Shown here one piece after another: positions 18,253 to 21,074 of a stretch of DNA of 21,074 bases. This stretch comes from Coptodactyla brooksi. Lineage: Eukaryota > Arthropoda > Insecta > Coleoptera > Scarabaeidae. A program made the translations under genes and the position numbers. The notes below the pieces were generated by a model. The model saw only the letters and a list, made by a program, of their open reading frames with translations, did no database searches and had not been told where the DNA came from. Position 1 is the first letter of the stretch. Every line of letters begins with the position of its first letter. The DNA is taken from positions 1-21,074 of the forward strand of contig JAWQRM010000609.1 in the NCBI GenBank assembly GCA_033557675.1, written 5' to 3'.

Positions 18253-18271
18253 CTTTAATCGACGATTAAAG
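18253..18271. repeat. Perfect short inverted repeat
   Basis: CTTTAATCG, A, CGATTAAAG form a 9-bp perfect inverted repeat with a one-base centre, at the junction after the minisatellite. It could be a terminal hairpin of a mobile element or chance in AT-rich DNA. Confidence 0.6.
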
Positions 18272-18413
18272 TTTTTTATAACTTTCAATGCCTACAAATA
18301 CTTCGTTCTATAAAGTCTAATGTCTGAAGTGTCTTTCGACAGTAGCTTCATCAGCTAAGGTTTTCCCGTTCAAAAAATTTCGCAGCGGCCGAAATATTCC
18401 ACTATCGGAAGGT

Positions 18414-18698
18414 GCTATTATTCGGGGAAAAAAATAATAGATTATTGTTCAGGATCAAAAATCCTTTAATTTGAGGGGTCGCAAGCCGTAGCTACGTTAA
18501 TCTTCCGAAAAAATCTAAAAAAACAACATGGCCGACGTATAGAAAACAACATGGCCGACGTATAGAAAACAACAGACTGTCGAGTTTTTTAAACTTTATG
18601 GTAAACCCGTCGTGTTTGGGCTCGAATTGAAGGAAATTTCGTCGGCTTTTCAAATCTGTTATTACTTTTGTTTAAAATCAAACGAAATTTCGAAATAA
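18414..18698 (+). repeat. 285-bp repeat unit, copy 3, with an internal 23-bp duplication
   Basis: This copy has the same orientation as those at 15991 and 16271. The 23 bp beginning CAACATGGCCGACGTATAGA is present twice in tandem (18524-18546 and 18547-18569) but only once in the other copies. Confidence 0.9.
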
Positions 18699-18705
18699 GT
18701 ATATT

Positions 18706-18790
18706 TCCTATGTTATTCTTAAACTAATTAAACGTGTGGTAGAGGGGTTCGGTGAATACGTTTTGACAAAGTAGTATGTGTTTGAATATT
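18706..18790 (+). repeat. Right flank repeat of the minisatellite
   Basis: This is the second copy of 16650-16740, directly after repeat unit copy 3 and ending in GTTTGAATATTTTT. The left copy has the same GTTTGAATATTTA start from which the minisatellite grows; here no array follows. Confidence 0.85.
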
Positions 18791-18889
18791 TTTGTCTGAT
18801 GTGTCTAATTCGTCAAAATCCATCAAAATCTCGACACTTTTAAAGTAAAAAAAAAAAAATGTGTTCAAGGTCATCCCATATTGCCGAAG

Positions 18890-19880
18890 TTATCGGCGTT
18901 CGTTTCGAGCAAAAAAATTCCGAACCAGCTCGGCGTCGACCTTGAATTTCGTCAGTTCGTAAGCCCGAATTTGCAATAATTAGATATTTTTTATTGACAC
19001 GTATCCAGTCTGGAAATGGCGATATTAATCACCCGGGACTAATTTGCATGATTAAACTACGCATATGAAATTTTACTATCACGTCGGGCCGACGAATTAA
19101 TTAGTAAAAATATTTATCGCGTCAATTTTAAACGTGACATGTTAATGTTTTTTTTTTAATTCCGAGAAATGTTTTTCTTGTAAAGGCGGACGATAATCTG
19201 GTAAATCCTTGCGAATTACGTCAGCCAAGTGAGGTTAGGATGATATTCTCTCGCTGAGCGAAGCTTGGCGAAGGCGAACGAATGCGTTCGGTGACGTTTC
19301 CTTTTTTAATTATACATTACGAATACGTTTAGTGGTATTGACCCAATTAATGCCAGGATCGATGACCTTCGATTTCGAAATCGCTCCGTGAATGAAGCTG
19401 AAGCGATCGATTTTGCGATAGCGAAAGTTTCATTCGATAAGTCATTCGATAAAGTTACGTACGGTTTTAAAATAGTCTTTAAGTTGATATACCCAAAGTA
19501 ATCTACTGCGGCATTTTTAAATTTATCACAACGGTGGTGTAATAATAGATTCGTGATTCATAATAGGTTTATTTATATACGGTTGTTAATCGGCCTTGAA
19601 CTAGGTGTTACGTTGACAATAACATTGATAAAACGGGGTAAACAATAATAACGATGCCGGAAACTCGGATTAATTTATTTATTATTTATTAATTTATCTA
19701 TTTTCGGAATTGTACTGAATGAACGGATAACCGGTGTTTAGGTGATTTACAATAAAGGTCGCGATCCTTCCGAATTATTTGTTTATCTGTGCGTTAAGCG
19801 AGAGTTGTGTAATTAAGGTGATGCGCGCGCGCGAGAAAGAGAGAGAGAGGGAAAGCCAATTTTGTCAGTTTCCGCGATTA
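18890..19880. promoter_or_regulatory. CpG-rich intronic block, candidate enhancer
   Basis: CG density rises compared with the flanking AT-rich DNA. The block carries a POU octamer ATTTGCAT (19042-19049), several AATTA homeodomain cores, and ends with an alternating CG run and a GA run (about 19822-19848), which in insects can bind GAGA-type factors. There is no open frame. A regulatory role is inferred only from composition and motifs. Confidence 0.3.
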
Positions 19881-20060
19881 AAAATAGCCCTCAGCTCTTG
19901 CCGGACGTCTAAAGAATGCAAACGATTTATTTTTAAAACTTTTTATTGGCCTTGACCGTGAAACTGCCGGTCGATTCACCTTCCTTGGCATATTTTATAG
20001 ATCACATGTTTACCGACTTGACAGGTGTTCACCTCAACGTATTTCCCACCACGTCACACG

Positions 20061-20107
20061 GTATAAACACGAAGGAAAAACGCTTTTTCTTTCCTTCGTG
20101 TTTATAC
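20061..20107. repeat. Perfect 18-bp stem hairpin
   Basis: The arm GTATAAACACGAAGGAAA at 20061-20078 pairs exactly with 20090-20107 across an 11-nt loop. Pairing does not extend beyond the stem. No AT-rich bias explains it. It may be the core of a small inverted-repeat element or a transcribed hairpin; it is short for an insect microRNA precursor. Confidence 0.85.
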
Positions 20108-20652
20108 GATAAAATATAGCCCTGTAATCTTAAAAATATTAAAATTCATTTAGCACGAAGAAAAATAATAATCGGAGGGTGATAGGTCCGGCGAATACGG
20201 ACGATAGGGCAAAGTATCTTGCAGTATTATTTCTGCAAGATCAATAAATTCCATAAGCCGTTTGCTTATCATATTATTCATGTAATAATAGCAGTATAAC
20301 GATAGCAACTACGCGTGAACTGCAACTTGTTTATTCGCTTCTATTGGTCTTTTGATTGCGCTGAGAAACCGCATTATTTAAACAATATCCAATTCGATAA
20401 TATTCCAACTGTTCAAAAGGGGACGAAACATTAGAAAAATACTATTTTTAGCGATGATAAACATGAACGCGAATGCAATTCCATTAATTTTAAGACGAAT
20501 AATTGTATTTCGATCCACGTGGCAATGACATTTTAAAGAATTAAGAAAAAAACTTCAACGTTAATTGATTTAAGAATCAAAAAGTCGTTACGATTTGTTT
20601 TCGTGATTACTGTGACCCCCTTGGATGATTAAACCTCATCCGCGGCATCCTT

Positions 20653-20697
20653 GATATCGAAATAAACATTCCTCTAAAAGTTGCGGTAGGTCATAAA
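20653..20697. repeat. 45-bp dispersed repeat, copy 2
   Basis: GATATCGAAATAAACATT to GGTAGGTCATAAA matches 11036-11080 with about eight differences. It lies about 120 bp from the end of the transposase remnant at 20819 and may be the outer part of the same element. Confidence 0.7.
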
Positions 20698-20818
20698 CTT
20701 CAGGAGTGTATTATATACATAAAAATAATATGAAAAAACTCGTACGTCCTTATCCGATTTGTATTTGTTTTCAAGTTATAGGGTAAAACAAAATTTCTAG
20801 TTTTCTTTTATTAAATGT

Positions 20819-21074
20819 TCAGAAATACCACCATTGACTTCTGTTTATTTTAATATCGGCTGCGGTATTTCGAATAAGATGAATTAGTGCATCACGAGTG
20901 TCCACTTTCACTTTGTACACCTCATTTTTGAATCCGACGCCCTGGAAATGTTTTGTCCAAATGTCGCTTGACCTGTTGAGCGAAATGTGCAGGAGCTCCA
21001 TCGTGCTGGTAGTACATTTGTATTCTAATGTTTAGAGGAACATTCTGTAGTAGTCCTTGTAATTCGTTTTGTAG
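20819..21074 (-). pseudogene. Mariner-superfamily transposase fragment, internally deleted, cut by the window end
   Basis: From the right edge the minus strand reads LLQNVPLNIRIQMYY then QHDGAPAHFAQQVKRHLD and KTFPGRRI. After a junction near 20940 it continues in another frame with GFKNEVYKVKVDTRDAL, IHLIRNTAADIK and a stop at 20819. The QHDGAPAHF motif (second catalytic Asp) and the (WG)xxKxxVYxxxVxTRDxLxxRI motif are those of an insect mariner-superfamily transposase. The roughly 30 residues between them, which carry the SPDLTPLDFF motif and the third catalytic Asp, are missing. The copy is inactive. Confidence 0.75.

Larger units (their letters stand above)
19881..20818. other. Intronic sequence with little recognisable content
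   Basis: Apart from the hairpin at 20061-20107 and the dispersed repeat at 20653-20697, this is AT-rich DNA without credible open frames or RNA genes. Confidence 0.5.
14904..21074 (-). other. 3' part of a large osa intron (upstream exon not in the window)
   Basis: No stretch upstream of 14903 resembles the Gln/Pro/His-rich N-terminal Osa sequence and none joins in phase 0 to exon a. The intron therefore appears to extend beyond 21074. It contains the DDE transposase remnant, the 285-bp repeat family, the minisatellite, the CpG-rich block, a hairpin and the transposase fragment at the right edge. The segment 14904-15558 holds nothing recognised; the minus frame at 15119-15355 has no family features and is not an Osa exon. 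Confidence 0.65.

Overview
The window is animal nuclear DNA, almost certainly from an insect. It has spliced genes with GT-AG introns of 58 bp to over 6 kb, an AT-rich non-coding background, and decayed copies of insect-type transposons (hAT, mariner/Tc1 relatives, Penelope-like). I cannot name the species; a non-dipteran insect such as a beetle is only a guess. There are no prokaryotic features.

The single recognisable host gene is osa, the insect orthologue of ARID1A/ARID1B (BAF250), which encodes the ARID subunit of the BAP/BAF class of SWI/SNF chromatin remodellers. It lies on the minus strand. Ten coding exons were resolved between 14903 and 6220, all with consensus splice sites and compatible phases. 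They join into one open frame of 1632 codons plus stop. This part holds the end of the low-complexity N-terminal region, the ARID DNA-binding domain, a Gly/Pro/Gln/Tyr-rich linker and the whole C-terminal BAF250_C domain. By comparison with Drosophila Osa, the start codon and several hundred residues lie upstream of position 21074, so the gene is 5' partial here.

Layout: 1-760, hAT remnants; 1040-2200, a CpG-rich non-coding block; 2695-3112, a Penelope-like reverse transcriptase remnant; about 3750-6219, AT-rich sequence that probably includes the osa 3' UTR; 6220-14903, osa exons and introns; 12486-14773, a transposon-filled intron with a mariner carcass that contains a Penelope GIY-YIG endonuclease fragment; 14904-21074, the 3' part of a large osa intron. 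That intron holds a DDE transposase remnant, a family of repeat units of about 285 bp, a 1.5-kb AT-rich minisatellite, a CpG-rich block, a perfect 18-bp hairpin and a mariner-superfamily transposase fragment cut by the window end.

I found no convincing new functional system. The items most worth a second look are the minisatellite nested between copies of the 285-bp repeat family, the nested mariner/Penelope structure, the perfect hairpin, and the two CpG-rich non-coding blocks that could be regulatory.
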